In this document: positions 27,667 through 37,500 of the stretch, piece by piece
How the letters are laid out: every line of letters starts with the position of its first letter
Position numbering within the stretch: the stretch's first letter is position 1
Origin: Streptomyces sp. adm13(2018)
Lineage (GTDB): Bacteria > Actinomycetota > Actinomycetes > Streptomycetales > Streptomycetaceae
DNA: 64,000 nt
Assembly: GCF_008042145.1 (NCBI RefSeq)
Contig: NZ_RDBH01000141.1
Location: 1,237,392-1,301,391 of the forward strand
Reading direction: 5' to 3'
Translations under genes and position numbers: made by a program
The notes under the pieces: model-generated
What the model saw: only the letters and a program-made list of their open reading frames with translations
What the model was told of the DNA's origin: nothing
Databases searched by the model: none

Positions 27667-27696
27667 TGTGAACAAAGTCAACGGGCGTAGTAGCCT
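27667..27696 (+). promoter_or_regulatory. Promoter of methylase with island dyad site D (27667-27683)
   Basis: TGTGAACAAAGTCAACG at 27667-27683, with TAGTAG/TAGCCT (27688-27696) just downstream as a possible -10 for the plus-strand methylase. It lies in the 202-bp space shared with kinase 2 and may control both. Confidence 0.55.
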
Positions 27697-27784
27697 GACG
27701 GTGGGGTGCGTGGGTGGTGGCCTGTTTTCGTGCTCCGGAGTGCCGATGATCCGGCTTTGAACCGTATATACGCTGGGAGACCGG

Positions 27785-29836
27785 ATGACCTCATCACGCG
27801 CTGTGCCAGTGACCTTGGCCGAAATCGCGCGACTCGCGGGGGTGGGGCGCGCTGCTGTGAGTAACTGGCGGCGGCGGCACGAGTCGTTTCCCACGCGGAT
27901 CGGTGGCACGGACGGGAGCCCGCAGTTCTCCTTGACCGAGATCGAGGCATGGCTGCGGGACAACAACAAGCTGAGGAAGTCCGCAGGTCGCGACTGGCTG
28001 TGGCCGCAGTTCGAGGCACTGGGTAACCGCGACGAGACGGGGCTTGCGATCGCGGCCGCCGGATGGTTGCTGAGCGGACGCGGTACGGGCAAGGGCGCCG
28101 AGTACCCCTCCGAACTTCCGGCCGCGGCACGGAAACTGGTTGCGGAGACACTGGAGCTCGGACGGAGCGAGGGCCCTAGCGAGACCTTCGAGTTTCTGCT
28201 GCGGCGCTGGCTCGACGTACATGTGCGCCAGATCAGCACGACTCCCGAACCGCTGGCCGCGATCATGGCCGACCTCGCTCTACGCTTCCGGGTCAGGCAG
28301 GGTGACGGGACGGACAACGGCCTGGTCACGGTCCTCGACCCCGCCTGCGGCACCGGACATCTGCTGGTCGCAGCCGCGGGACACCCCGGGGTGGTTCCGC
28401 TCGGCTGCGACAAGGACCCGGTGCTCGCAGCCCTTGCGGACGCTCGCCTCGCGCTCGCATCGCCCTCGGCACAGGGAGCGCCGAACCCCGAGGTCAGAAG
28501 CGGCGACTCCCTCCGTGCCGACCCCTTCGCGGGCACTCGTGCGGACGTGGTGCTCTGCAACCCTCCGTTCAACGAACGTGACTGGGGCTACGAAGAACTG
28601 GCCACGGATGCTCGATGGGCACACGGAATGCCGCCACGCACCGAGCCTGAACTCGCCTGGGTCCAGCACTGTCTCTCCCAGTTGCGCCCTGGAGGGGTTG
28701 CCGTCCTGCTCCTCCCGCCGGCCGTGGCGAACCGCAGAGCGGGACGCAGAATCCGAGGATCACTTCTTCGTACGGGGGCGCTCCGGGCCGTTGTGGCGCT
28801 GCCGCCCGGGTGTGCGGCGCCACACAGCGTCTCGCTGCAGCTCTGGGTGCTGCGACTGCCCACGGCCGGAGCCGAACCGCAGGGCCCCGGTGAGCTGCTC
28901 CTCGCCGATGGCGCCGCGCGCTTCCCCCGAGCCTCGGCAAGGGACTCCGGGCCGGACTGGGAGGCACTCGGCTCCTTCGTCCGAGCCGCTGTTGACGCCG
29001 CGGGGAGCGTCGCGACGGACAGCGGGGCAGCCGCCCGGCCGGAGTACGTCAGCAGCGTGCCCGTCATCGATCTGCTCGACGACGAGGTCGACCTCACACC
29101 CGGCCGTCATGTGGCTTCGGGGGCCTTGGGTTCCGCTCCTCCGCTCGGCGAATCCTGGAACGAATTCAGCGGACTGGTCTCCGATCTCGGTGTCACGGGC
29201 GGGCGCCTGGCAGCGCTGACTCTGTCGGACGCTGAGGAAGGCGCCCAGCCCACGACAACCGTGGGCGAGCTCGCCCGGGCCGGCGCGCTCACACTCAGGG
29301 CAGGCCAGCAGCCGACGAGCGGAACGGTGATCGACAGTCGGCCGGACGAGGGCGGGGTAGCGCTGCTCACCATCCCCGACCTGCTTCTCGACGGTGAGCC
29401 CGGCAGCTGGCTGAGCCATTCGGATGCCGAGGTGGAGGGAGCGGTCATCGTGGAGCGGGGGGATGTCGTGGTCGCGGGTGTGGCCAGGGCGTTCTCCGCT
29501 TGGGTGCATCAAGGCGACGCCATGGCGCTCGGGCCCCAGCTGCACGCGCTGCGCGTGCACCCGGAAAAGCTCGACGCCTGGTTCCTCGCCGGGTCGCTGC
29601 GGGCACCTGCCAATGCCCGGCAGGCGGGTACACACGCGTCGAGCTCCTCACGAGTCGATGTGCGCAGGTTGCAAGTGCGCCAGGTCTCGTTGGAAGAACA
29701 GCAGGTCTACAGCGAGGCGTTCAAGCAGGTGGTCTCGTTCGAGAGGCTCGTCACGCGGCTGAGTTCCCTCGGTGTCGGTCTCGTGCGTGGCCTCAGCGAT
29801 GAGCTGGCGGCGGGGCGGTTGTCGCGTAAGGCGTGA
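27785..29836 (+). CDS. N6-adenine DNA methylase with HTH and built-in target-recognition region
   Basis: 683-aa HsdM-like methyltransferase. Residues about 1-60 are a winged-helix/MerR-like HTH (LAEIARLAGVGRAAVSNWRR). Motif I is DPACGTG near 185 and motif IV NPPF near 259. The last 200 residues (LLTIPDLLLDGEPGSWL, then the SLEEQQVYSEAF helix) resemble a type I HsdS half-subunit, so modification and specificity are in one chain. No nuclease or helicase domain is present and no HsdR is adjacent. It stands between kinases 2 and 3, pointing at convergent kinase 3. It may be a self-marking enzyme for a neighbouring effector such as the pPIWI-RE operon, or a solitary methylase; I cannot decide from sequence. 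Confidence 0.85.
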   Translation: MTSSRAVPVTLAEIARLAGVGRAAVSNWRRRHESFPTRIGGTDGSPQFSLTEIEAWLRDNNKLRKSAGRDWLWPQFEALGNRDETGLAIAAAGWLLSGRGTGKGAEYPSELPAAARKLVAETLELGRSEGPSETFEFLLRRWLDVHVRQISTTPEPLAAIMADLALRFRVRQGDGTDNGLVTVLDPACGTGHLLVAAAGHPGVVPLGCDKDPVLAALADARLALASPSAQGAPNPEVRSGDSLRADPFAGTRADVVLCNPPFNERDWGYEELATDARWAHGMPPRTEPELAWVQHCLSQLRPGGVAVLLLPPAVANRRAGRRIRGSLLRTGALRAVVALPPGCAAPHSVSLQLWVLRLPTAGAEPQGPGELLLADGAARFPRASARDSGPDWEALGSFVRAAVDAAGSVATDSGAAARPEYVSSVPVIDLLDDEVDLTPGRHVASGALGSAPPLGESWNEFSGLVSDLGVTGGRLAALTLSDAEEGAQPTTTVGELARAGALTLRAGQQPTSGTVIDSRPDEGGVALLTIPDLLLDGEPGSWLSHSDAEVEGAVIVERGDVVVAGVARAFSAWVHQGDAMALGPQLHALRVHPEKLDAWFLAGSLRAPANARQAGTHASSSSRVDVRRLQVRQVSLEEQQVYSEAFKQVVSFERLVTRLSSLGVGLVRGLSDELAAGRLSRKA

Positions 29837-29908
29837 CGAAGCTGCTGGCCCGCGCGGCAGCGAGGGAGTGTCGGTGTAGGCGGGCGCAGGCCGGGTGCGG
29901 CCGGCACG

Positions 29909-31396
29909 CTACTCCTGAGGGATGTCGGGCCCGGCGAGCCGTTCGGTGAGATCGAGGTCGACCTCGCGCCGCACCTCCTCCACTTGCGCGGCCAGCGGCG
30001 CAGGCAGCCCTGCCGCCAGGTACCCCGCCTCCTCGACCACCCTGATCGCCGCCTCGATCTCGCCGAACGCGAGACGGCATTCGGCGACGCGGAGTCGCAG
30101 AACGGTCTGATCGGCCCGCTCCCGCGGCCCCTCACCGCGGGCCAGATCGTCGGCGATGGACTCGTAGAGATGCGCCGCGCCGCCACAGTCGCCGGCGATC
30201 CGCAGCCCATCGGCGGCCAGGTCCCAGACCCGGCGGACAAGGGGGCGCCGGGCGCCCCACTCCTGCCGGGCCCGGGGGGCGAGCTGTGCAAGGCGTCGCA
30301 CGGCCTCGTCCGGGTCACCCTCCTGAATCTCCTGCTCGGCCGCATCGCAGAGCCGCTCGACGGCACGTACGTCCAGCCATTCGTCGTCTGCTTCGAAGAC
30401 GGTCGGAACGGGCTGAGGAGTCGTCGCCGATGGCCCATCGCCCGGTTGGTTCTTCGGAAGACGAAACGGGGCCGTGGGGTCGTAGCGCAGCCGGGGGCGC
30501 GGTTCAGGTGAGCCAGGACGAGGTGTCAACGGGCTCAGGACATTGAGTACTTCGTCGATTGCAGGCCGCTGCTCGGGATCCTTGGCCAACATGCGGAGCA
30601 GCAGATCGTCGAGGGCATCGGGGATTCCGGCCGCGTAAGTGCTCGGCGGCAGTGGATCCTTGTGCAGATGCTGCTCGATCAGCCCCTTCTCCTCGCCGAG
30701 GATGAAGGGGGCGCGGCCTGCGAACAGTTCGTAGCAGACGCAGCCGAAGGAGTAGATGTCCGTGCGCGTGGTGGGCTCTCTCTCCAAGATCTGTTCGGGA
30801 GCCTGGTAACCGCGGCTTCCGAGCGTCGAGCCGTGCCTCGTGTAGTGAGTGACGCCGACGCCGATCGGCTTCGCGATGCCGAAGTCGAGGAGGACGACAA
30901 CCCCTTCGTCGGAGACCATGATGTTGTGGGGCTTCAGATCCCGGTGTACGACGGGCAGTGTGTGCGCGCAGGCCAGGGCGTCCGCTGCCTGCGCGGCGAC
31001 GGCGGTGGCCACGGTCAGGGCGAGCGGGCCGTTCTCCGCGAGGAACTTGTGAAGGGTCACCCCGGGGACCAGGCGCATGGCGAGATACGGCATGCCGTCG
31101 TGCGAGCCCCGGTCGTACAGCTCGGGGATCCCCTGGTGGGCCAACTGGGCGAGGAGGTTCGCCTCGCGGCGGAACCGGGCGCGGAGCATGTCGAGTTCGG
31201 CCAGCCGCTCGTGAGTGTCGAGCTGATGGAGGTCCTCGGTGTCCGGACGGAGAAACTTGACCGCGGCATCCCGCCCGGTCCGAAGGTCATGGGCGCGCCA
31301 GACCTGGGCCATGCCGCCCTTGCCGATCGCGGCGACGAGCCTGAAGCGCCCGCCGACGGTCTGTCCTGTCCGGATCTCCTGTGAGCCCATGTCCAC
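29909..31396 (-). CDS. Soluble Ser/Thr protein kinase with helical tail (kinase 3)
   Basis: 495-aa Hanks-type kinase: GKGGMAQVW loop, AAVKFL, HRDLKPHN, DFGIAKP and GSRGYQAPEQ. Residues about 330-495 form TPR-like helical repeats comparable with kinase 1, and the two chains have the same length although sequence differs. GTG 31396 is preferred because GGAGGGG lies seven bases upstream; an ATG at 31459 in the same frame lacks a ribosome site. It is convergent with the methylase (72 bp between stops) and divergent from the nuclease-led pPIWI-RE operon, with dyad site E between the two. Confidence 0.9.
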   Translation of the reverse strand: MDMGSQEIRTGQTVGGRFRLVAAIGKGGMAQVWRAHDLRTGRDAAVKFLRPDTEDLHQLDTHERLAELDMLRARFRREANLLAQLAHQGIPELYDRGSHDGMPYLAMRLVPGVTLHKFLAENGPLALTVATAVAAQAADALACAHTLPVVHRDLKPHNIMVSDEGVVVLLDFGIAKPIGVGVTHYTRHGSTLGSRGYQAPEQILEREPTTRTDIYSFGCVCYELFAGRAPFILGEEKGLIEQHLHKDPLPPSTYAAGIPDALDDLLLRMLAKDPEQRPAIDEVLNVLSPLTPRPGSPEPRPRLRYDPTAPFRLPKNQPGDGPSATTPQPVPTVFEADDEWLDVRAVERLCDAAEQEIQEGDPDEAVRRLAQLAPRARQEWGARRPLVRRVWDLAADGLRIAGDCGGAAHLYESIADDLARGEGPRERADQTVLRLRVAECRLAFGEIEAAIRVVEEAGYLAAGLPAPLAAQVEEVRREVDLDLTERLAGPDIPQE

Positions 31397-31471
31397 CGTT
31401 GCGCCCCTCCGTACGCCTGCACTGCCTGGCGCACGCCAGCGTAGCGTGAAGTCGACCAATGATGGTCCGTG

Positions 31472-31488
31472 TGTGGACTTAGTTCACA
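31472..31488. promoter_or_regulatory. Island dyad site E, between kinase 3 and the pPIWI-RE operon
   Basis: TGTGGACTTAGTTCACA, a 17-bp dyad of the island type, lies 76 bp before the kinase 3 start and 84 bp before the nuclease start. It could serve both divergent units. No clear -10 is seen on either side. Confidence 0.55.
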
Positions 31489-31571
31489 GCTCCATGTCAT
31501 GCTGGTGACGTGCTCAGGGCCTTGATGTGGCCGAGTGCATCCTGTCCGCGCTGCCCTCAGCAGGGGGAACC

Positions 31572-33329
31572 ATGGAGAATCCGCCCGGGACCATCGGCCC
31601 CGGCTGGTTGATCAAGGTGAGCTCCAGGACGGCCCGTCCTGATCCCGGGGCCTGTCCGACCCATCTGCGCACCGCTGTCAGGCCATTGGTCGCCGCCGAA
31701 CCGCCGGCGCCGTTCCGGCGGGCACCGCGTGAGGACTTCGCGCCCGGTCCGCTGTTCGCGGCCCTCGATCTGTGGGAGCAGGACGGCTGGCCGATCGGGC
31801 GGGTGCTCGATGAACTGCGCGGTATTCGCGGCGCCTTCCGTGGCCGAAGTGCGCCTGCGCATCCCTCCTTGATGGCCTGGACTGTTCAGGCGTTCGAGCG
31901 GTATGCAGCGGCCCGCGGTGAGGAGCAGGCCGCCGCGCGAGCGGCGGGTCTCCCGCCGACCGTACCCGTGCGGCTGGGATGGACGGCGCGTTCCAAGAAG
32001 AAGGACGCTCCGGACGCGCGCGGGGGTCAGCAGTACGAGCACACGGCATGGGGTCGCCAGTACGCTTCGGCGGACGGCTTCGTACGGGACCTGTGGATCC
32101 CCAGTCTCGGCCGGGCCAAGGCGGACCGGGCCGCTGCGGAGAAGGCGGCCATCGCGCATGTGATGGCCAACGGCGCGCCGACTCCGCGTCGCCGTCGTGG
32201 AGACACGCCGCCGAAGGATGCCACCGCCAATACGCGGCTGCCCGAGAGAGTGCGCGTCTTCGACTTCGGCTGTGCCGACGGCAGTGTCACCCCGCTGCTC
32301 GACTGGCACCGCACCGAAGTCCAGAACCGGTTCATGGCCGATGCGGCGCCCGCGTTCGTCGCCGCTGCGACCGGTGCCGGCACCCGGCCGGGCGCGAGCT
32401 GCGTCGACTGCAAGGCCATCAGCGGGTGCGCCGCACTGCACCGGACTCCGAGGCTTTGGGGCGCTGCTTCCACGGCGCCCATGCGCGGTCGCCGGTCCGT
32501 CTCGGCCTGGGACCTGCGTCTGCACGGCGAGTGCCCGGCCCAGTACCACCTGGTGCGGCAGTTGCATCTGAACGACCTGTCAGCGGAGAACGACGGCGCT
32601 CGCCGAGGCCGGGCCGTGGACACCTGGCTCAATCAGCGACACGCGGATCGTCCGGTACGAGGATGCCGCGACCTGCCGATCCCCGACGCCTCTTCGCTGC
32701 CCGCCGCCCACCCTCTGGAGGGCCCGCTCGCGCACGTGGCCGTGCGGATGCTGACGGAACATCGCGTGCTGTGCCCCTTGAACGGGATCGGGTCGAACGA
32801 ACAGGTGCTGGTTCAGCACCGGGTGACCGCGTACGTACCCGAGCTCGACGTCGTCGTCTTGGCCGTACCAGACCTGCTCTACACCCGGCGAGGAGACTGG
32901 ATCTGGCGGGAGACGAAGACCGCGTCCAGCCCTGTGTGGGAAGGCCGTTCACTGCTGCGGTCCTATCCCCAGCTCGCGCTGGCGGTGCTGCTGTTCTCGG
33001 CGGGCGCCCTGGATGCTGATCCGCGACGTTCCTGGGTGGAGTTCGAGCACCTGAGGGAGGGGCGCGGGGAGAGCCGTCTAGAGCGTATCGACCCCAGTCA
33101 ACCGGTGGTTGTCGCCGAAGCCAGGGAGATCATTGCCGATCTCGCACAGCCTCTTCTGGACGACGCCTCGTACGAGCCCACGACCGGTCGACACTGCCAC
33201 GGCTGCCAGGCGCGTACGTGGTGCAAGCCGGGCACCGCGTACGTCGCCGAGCACCCGCAAGGCGTCGGCCGCCACCCGGACGCCGCCGAGGCCGACCACT
33301 TCGCCGACCGGGGGAGCATTCATGCCTGA
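31572..33329 (+). CDS. PD-(D/E)XK nuclease of RecB/Cas4 type with Fe-S cysteines, first gene of pPIWI-RE operon
   Basis: 585-aa protein. The C-terminal 300 residues are a RecB/Cas4-like nuclease: Asp of VPDLLY near 434, ETK near 446-448, and four cysteines (one near 321 in GECPAQY, and the C-x2-C-x5-C set CHGCQARTWC near 543-552) that fit a 4Fe-4S cluster. A second Cys group, CVDCKAISGC, lies upstream. The N-terminal 200 residues are unassigned. ATG 31572 was chosen over GTG 31527 because AGGGGGA precedes it closely. It overlaps the REase gene by eight bases and leads the four-gene unit. Fe-S nucleases of this type resect or clip single-stranded ends; the role here is inferred. Confidence 0.85.
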   Translation: MENPPGTIGPGWLIKVSSRTARPDPGACPTHLRTAVRPLVAAEPPAPFRRAPREDFAPGPLFAALDLWEQDGWPIGRVLDELRGIRGAFRGRSAPAHPSLMAWTVQAFERYAAARGEEQAAARAAGLPPTVPVRLGWTARSKKKDAPDARGGQQYEHTAWGRQYASADGFVRDLWIPSLGRAKADRAAAEKAAIAHVMANGAPTPRRRRGDTPPKDATANTRLPERVRVFDFGCADGSVTPLLDWHRTEVQNRFMADAAPAFVAAATGAGTRPGASCVDCKAISGCAALHRTPRLWGAASTAPMRGRRSVSAWDLRLHGECPAQYHLVRQLHLNDLSAENDGARRGRAVDTWLNQRHADRPVRGCRDLPIPDASSLPAAHPLEGPLAHVAVRMLTEHRVLCPLNGIGSNEQVLVQHRVTAYVPELDVVVLAVPDLLYTRRGDWIWRETKTASSPVWEGRSLLRSYPQLALAVLLFSAGALDADPRRSWVEFEHLREGRGESRLERIDPSQPVVVAEAREIIADLAQPLLDDASYEPTTGRHCHGCQARTWCKPGTAYVAEHPQGVGRHPDAAEADHFADRGSIHA

Positions 33330-34509
33330 GCAGCCGCCGGTGCCGGATTGGCTCCTGCACCGCGATGTGGTGCTCCTGCGTGCGGTCGCCACTGCCGTCG
33401 TTCGCCTGGACGGGGTCACTCGTCTCGACTCGTTCTCGCTTCCCTACCCGGCTGAGGCACAGCGGGCCCTCGACGGGCTGGTGCTGGCGTGCCTTCTCAG
33501 TGGGGCACGGCCACCCTCGGGGATTCCGGAGCTGATGCGCTGGTGCCGGGCAAGACCACTGGGCAGCTGGCCCCTCGACCGGCTTCCCGAGGGGCTGTTC
33601 GCCGCCGAGGACCGTCTGATCGACGAGGACTCGGGACGGCCGACCCAGCTCTGCGACGAGCTCGCCGTCAAGATGCTCGGAGACAGCGCCGGACGCCAGT
33701 ACGACAGGGTCGTCATCCAGGAGGCCATGCGTGCCTGTCGCGATGCCTCGTCCCCCGAGTCGTACACCGCCTTCCGTCGACTGCTGGTCACCCGCCCCGT
33801 TCTGACCGAGTCGGACTGGCTCGACATCGGCGCCGACCTCTATCTCGATCCGGTGAGGTTTCTCATCGACGAGATCTACGGCCCCGTGCCGGCCGGATCT
33901 CGCCGGGACGGCCTCCACCTCACGTGCGGGAGGTGTCTGACGTTGCTCACCCCGGTGGCCGGAGGCGGCTGGTGGTGTGAACGCGACCAGTGCCGGTTTC
34001 AGGGAGTCCCGCCCCACGGTCGAGTCCTGCCAGCCGCCGATGTGGGGGACATTCGGCAACTCCGCAGACCGCTGCGCCAGTTCGTTACAGGACCCGGACG
34101 GGCCGAGGCCGATCTGGAACAGGAACTTCGAGGCCTCGGGCTCGCCGTGGAGATGTGGCCGGGCTTCGACGCGTACGACCTCCGGGTCACCTTCCCCGAC
34201 GGTCATGTGTGGGCGATCGACGTGAAGGACTGGGCGCATCCGGGCCTTCTGGGCAGGTCGGCCAAGGCCGTGCGACCCGACCCGCCCTACGACGAAGCCT
34301 GCTGGGTCGTGCCGCGCTTCCGGGTGCGGACACGGCGCGACTACCTGGATGTATTCGCACGAGAGCGTGCCCCGCAGGCCGGTGGCCTCAGGCTGCTGTC
34401 GGACGACGAGCTGGTGAGGACCGCTCGCGCTCGACTTCGCGGCGAGCGCGGGGCCACCGCACGGATCACGCCGCAGATCACGGAAACGAATGGAGCGAAG
34501 GATGCGTGA
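33322..34509 (+). CDS. REase-fold nuclease of the pPIWI-RE module
   Basis: 395-aa restriction-endonuclease-fold protein. A zinc ribbon (CGRC ... CERDQC) near 215-235 is followed by the nuclease core: EADLEQEL helix, Asp in FDAYDLRV, and AIDVKDW near 298-304, giving an E...D...D-x-K pattern. This is the arrangement of the REase encoded beside pPIWI-RE and a DinG-type helicase in the published three-gene module. GGGGGAG precedes ATG 33322. Both junctions are tight eight-base overlaps of start and stop (ATGCCTGA upstream, ATGCGTGA downstream), so the proteins should be made in fixed ratio. Confidence 0.87.
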   Translation: MPEQPPVPDWLLHRDVVLLRAVATAVVRLDGVTRLDSFSLPYPAEAQRALDGLVLACLLSGARPPSGIPELMRWCRARPLGSWPLDRLPEGLFAAEDRLIDEDSGRPTQLCDELAVKMLGDSAGRQYDRVVIQEAMRACRDASSPESYTAFRRLLVTRPVLTESDWLDIGADLYLDPVRFLIDEIYGPVPAGSRRDGLHLTCGRCLTLLTPVAGGGWWCERDQCRFQGVPPHGRVLPAADVGDIRQLRRPLRQFVTGPGRAEADLEQELRGLGLAVEMWPGFDAYDLRVTFPDGHVWAIDVKDWAHPGLLGRSAKAVRPDPPYDEACWVVPRFRVRTRRDYLDVFARERAPQAGGLRLLSDDELVRTARARLRGERGATARITPQITETNGAKDA

Positions 34510-37500
34510 CCGCAGCAGCTGGTACAAGCAGCTTGCCCGCGATCTGAGCCCCTGGCCCGAGGAGCACGCCGCCACGAAGCCCGCGATGCTCTGCCAGGTC
34601 GAACTGGGACTGCGCCTCCTTGAGAACCTTCAACCCGGGCGCGACGCCGCCGGAGTATGGGTACTCCTCGGCGGGTACCCCTTCGCCCAGGCCGCCGGGC
34701 TCGTCACCGGCCCCGACGACCGCGTGGCGCTGACCGCTGCGCGCCACCTGCTGTGGCCGATGCGGCGGCGGCGGATGTGGGAGCAGAGCCTGGAGGCGTA
34801 CCTGGAGCTGCCGGAGCGGCTGCGGGCCTACCGGGTTCCGCCGGGCGGCGGCCCGGCCCGCAGGGTGATCCCGCCAGCGGCTTCCCACCGTTTCGCCGTG
34901 TACGACGCTGCGCTCGGCAGCTTGCCCGAGTTCTCCACGAACCCGCTTCCGCAGGCCGAGGCGGGCACCTACCGGTTCATGGACCGGCGCAGGTATTCCT
35001 CTGTCACGGTGCCGGCGGAGCTTGTGCTGGAACCGGCACCAGGACACGATCTCCGCGCCGGGAGACCCGGGCCGTCCGGCCCGATCGAGATTCCGCTCAC
35101 CGAACTCGCAGCAACCGCCGAGTGGATGGATGAGGAGGAGCGCCGACGCACTCTCGCACCGGGCAACTGGGCGAATCGGCTGGACAGATTGGAGCTCGAT
35201 ACCCGTACTGCCGGGGGGGTGGAGTTCGCGAAGGCCGACGCGCTTCCGCTCGATCAGCTGACTCATCTCGTCGGCATGGTCGGGGCCGGGAAGTCGACGC
35301 TCATGACGCTGATCGCCGTATGGGCTTACCACCGTAAGCTGCGCATCACGCTGGTTGTAGGTGACGTCGCCGAACAGCTCACGCTGACCGAGTTGTTCCG
35401 TGGCTTCGGGCTCCGGGCCGCGCTCGTGCAGGGCGGCACCACCCGTCAACAGCACACCCAGCGCCTCCACCGTCGGATGGCCGCACGGGGCAAGCACTCC
35501 CTGCTTGCTCACACCGACCGGGCCTTCGCTCACCTCAGCACGGCCTGCCCCCTGGATGCGTTGCGTGGTCTGGAGGCGCCCGAGCCGCTTCGCCATGCCG
35601 ACGCACCCTGTGGCGCACTGCATCCCGCACATCAGCGGACGGCGGTGCCGGAAGAGGCCGCCGCCGCGCGGGCGACCCGGGAGCTGGAGCGAGCTCGTGG
35701 CCTACGGCCCCATGACCGAGGCACTGAGACGCCGGAGGACGAGGAGCTGCGAGACCCCCATGCCTGCCCGGTCTGGAGCGCCTGCCCCCGTCACTCGGCG
35801 GCACGCGATCTCGTGGACGCGCTCATCTGGGTGGCCAACCCGGCGAGCCTCGTGCAGACGGCGGTGCCCAGGCAGCTCAACGCGGAGCGCCTGCGCTATA
35901 TGGAGCTCGCCTGTCTGCGGAGCGACATCATGATCGTGGACGAGGCCGACCGGGTTCAGATGCAGCTCGACCAGATGTTCGCCCCCTCGGCCACCCTGGT
36001 CACCACAGGACCGGAATCCTGGCTTGATCAACTACAGACACACGAGATCGCGGAGCTGGCGCGACAGGGCCGGCTGCAACTGTCGGACAGGGACGTCGAA
36101 CGATGGTCCGCGGCACTCGACGTGGTCGGCTCCGCTGCCGACCGGCTGTACGCCATGCTCATCGGGGACGAGCGCCTGCGGGACTGGGTTCAGATCGACT
36201 ACTTCAGTGCCTGGACCCTTCAGGAGAAGCTGCTCCACGCCTGGTACCCGCTCCACAGAGCACCCTCGGATGGGGACTTCGAAGCCGATCAAGGCATCGA
36301 GGACGAGGACGAACTCTTCGAGGACGAAGAGGGTCTCGGCTCGCGCACGGCCGAAGCCGAGTCCGCCGCCGACGAACCATGGGCGGCCCGCCGTGACGAG
36401 GTGACCAAGCTGTTCGATGTCTTCCGCGACGATCCCCTCGGCGATCGCGGACCTCATGGAACGGTCGCGGACGGCCTGGCCCACCTTGCCCACGACCTCC
36501 TGCACACCCTCAACGAGAAGCTCACACGCAGGCGGGTGCGTGTACTCCTCGACCGCCTCCTTGAGGGGGCTCCGACGCCGGCTCAGCGTTCCATGCCGCG
36601 GCCCCCGGAAGGAAGGACTCCCGACCCTGAGCAGATCCCCTTCAGCGAGGAGTGGCTCGAGCTCAACGCGTTGAGACTGGAATTCACGCTCGTTCTGGCG
36701 GCCCTCCACCAGCGCCTGGACCGTGTGACCTTCCTTTGGCCCCAGGTGGAAGCGGCGCTCCGGCTCGACGCGGGCGGGCACGAACTCACCAGACGCCCGC
36801 CTCTCGACTACGCTCCCCTCCTGCCCGAGGCGCCGATGGGCAACGTGCTCGGCTTCCAGTACCTGCTGGACGAGCGGGGACGCGCCCCCGACCGTGAGGG
36901 ACGTCGCACGGGCACGCTGCGCTTCTTCCGGTGCGCCGGCGTAGGCCGCGAGCTGCTGTTGTCTCTGCCCCAACTCGGCGCCGATCCCGGACGGCACAGG
37001 TCTGGCCCCCACGTTCTGCTGATGTCCGGCACCAGCTGGGCGGGCACATCGACCCGCGCCCATGTCCTCGCACCCGTCCAGGCGGTGCTCAAGCCCCAGC
37101 CGCAGGCGCTGGACTCCATCCGCAGGACAGTGTTCCGAACCGAGTTCCTGTACGACGACGCCGGGCAGCCGATTCGCCTCTCGGGGCAGGACCCCGAGAA
37201 GCGCCCCGACGTCCTGCGGCTTCTCGTCCACAAGCTTGCTCGCCCGGGCCGGGATGGCAGCCCCAGTCCCCTCCAGCACGAACTCGCTCAGATCGCCGAC
37301 GAGCGTCGGCGGCGGGCACTCCTGCTCGTCGGGAGCTACCGGGAAGCATCGTCGACGGCCGATCTTCTGGACGAGATCCCCAGGTGGCGTGGCCGGGTGC
37401 GCGTGCTCGCTGCTGACGATGCCGAACTCGATGCCGCCATCAACGGCGAGGTCCCAGCCGGAACCCCGGCCACCGGGGCCGGAGCGGTGCGCCGCGGAGA

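Noticed and set aside
27583..28572. Upstream extension of kinase 2 on the minus strand
   Set aside because: It lies opposite the methylase gene, and the kinase fold starts at 27582 with a good ribosome site.
25057..31396. BREX or complete Pgl system
   Set aside because: A kinase and methylase are present, but no PglZ phosphatase, no PglY/BrxC ATPase and no BrxA/B; DISARM explains drmA-D better.
11497..31488. Dyads as LexA (SOS) boxes
   Set aside because: The actinobacterial SOS box is GAAC-N4-GTTC; here the spacer is three bases, the outer TGT/ACA arms are conserved, and the second arm is often GTCAAC.
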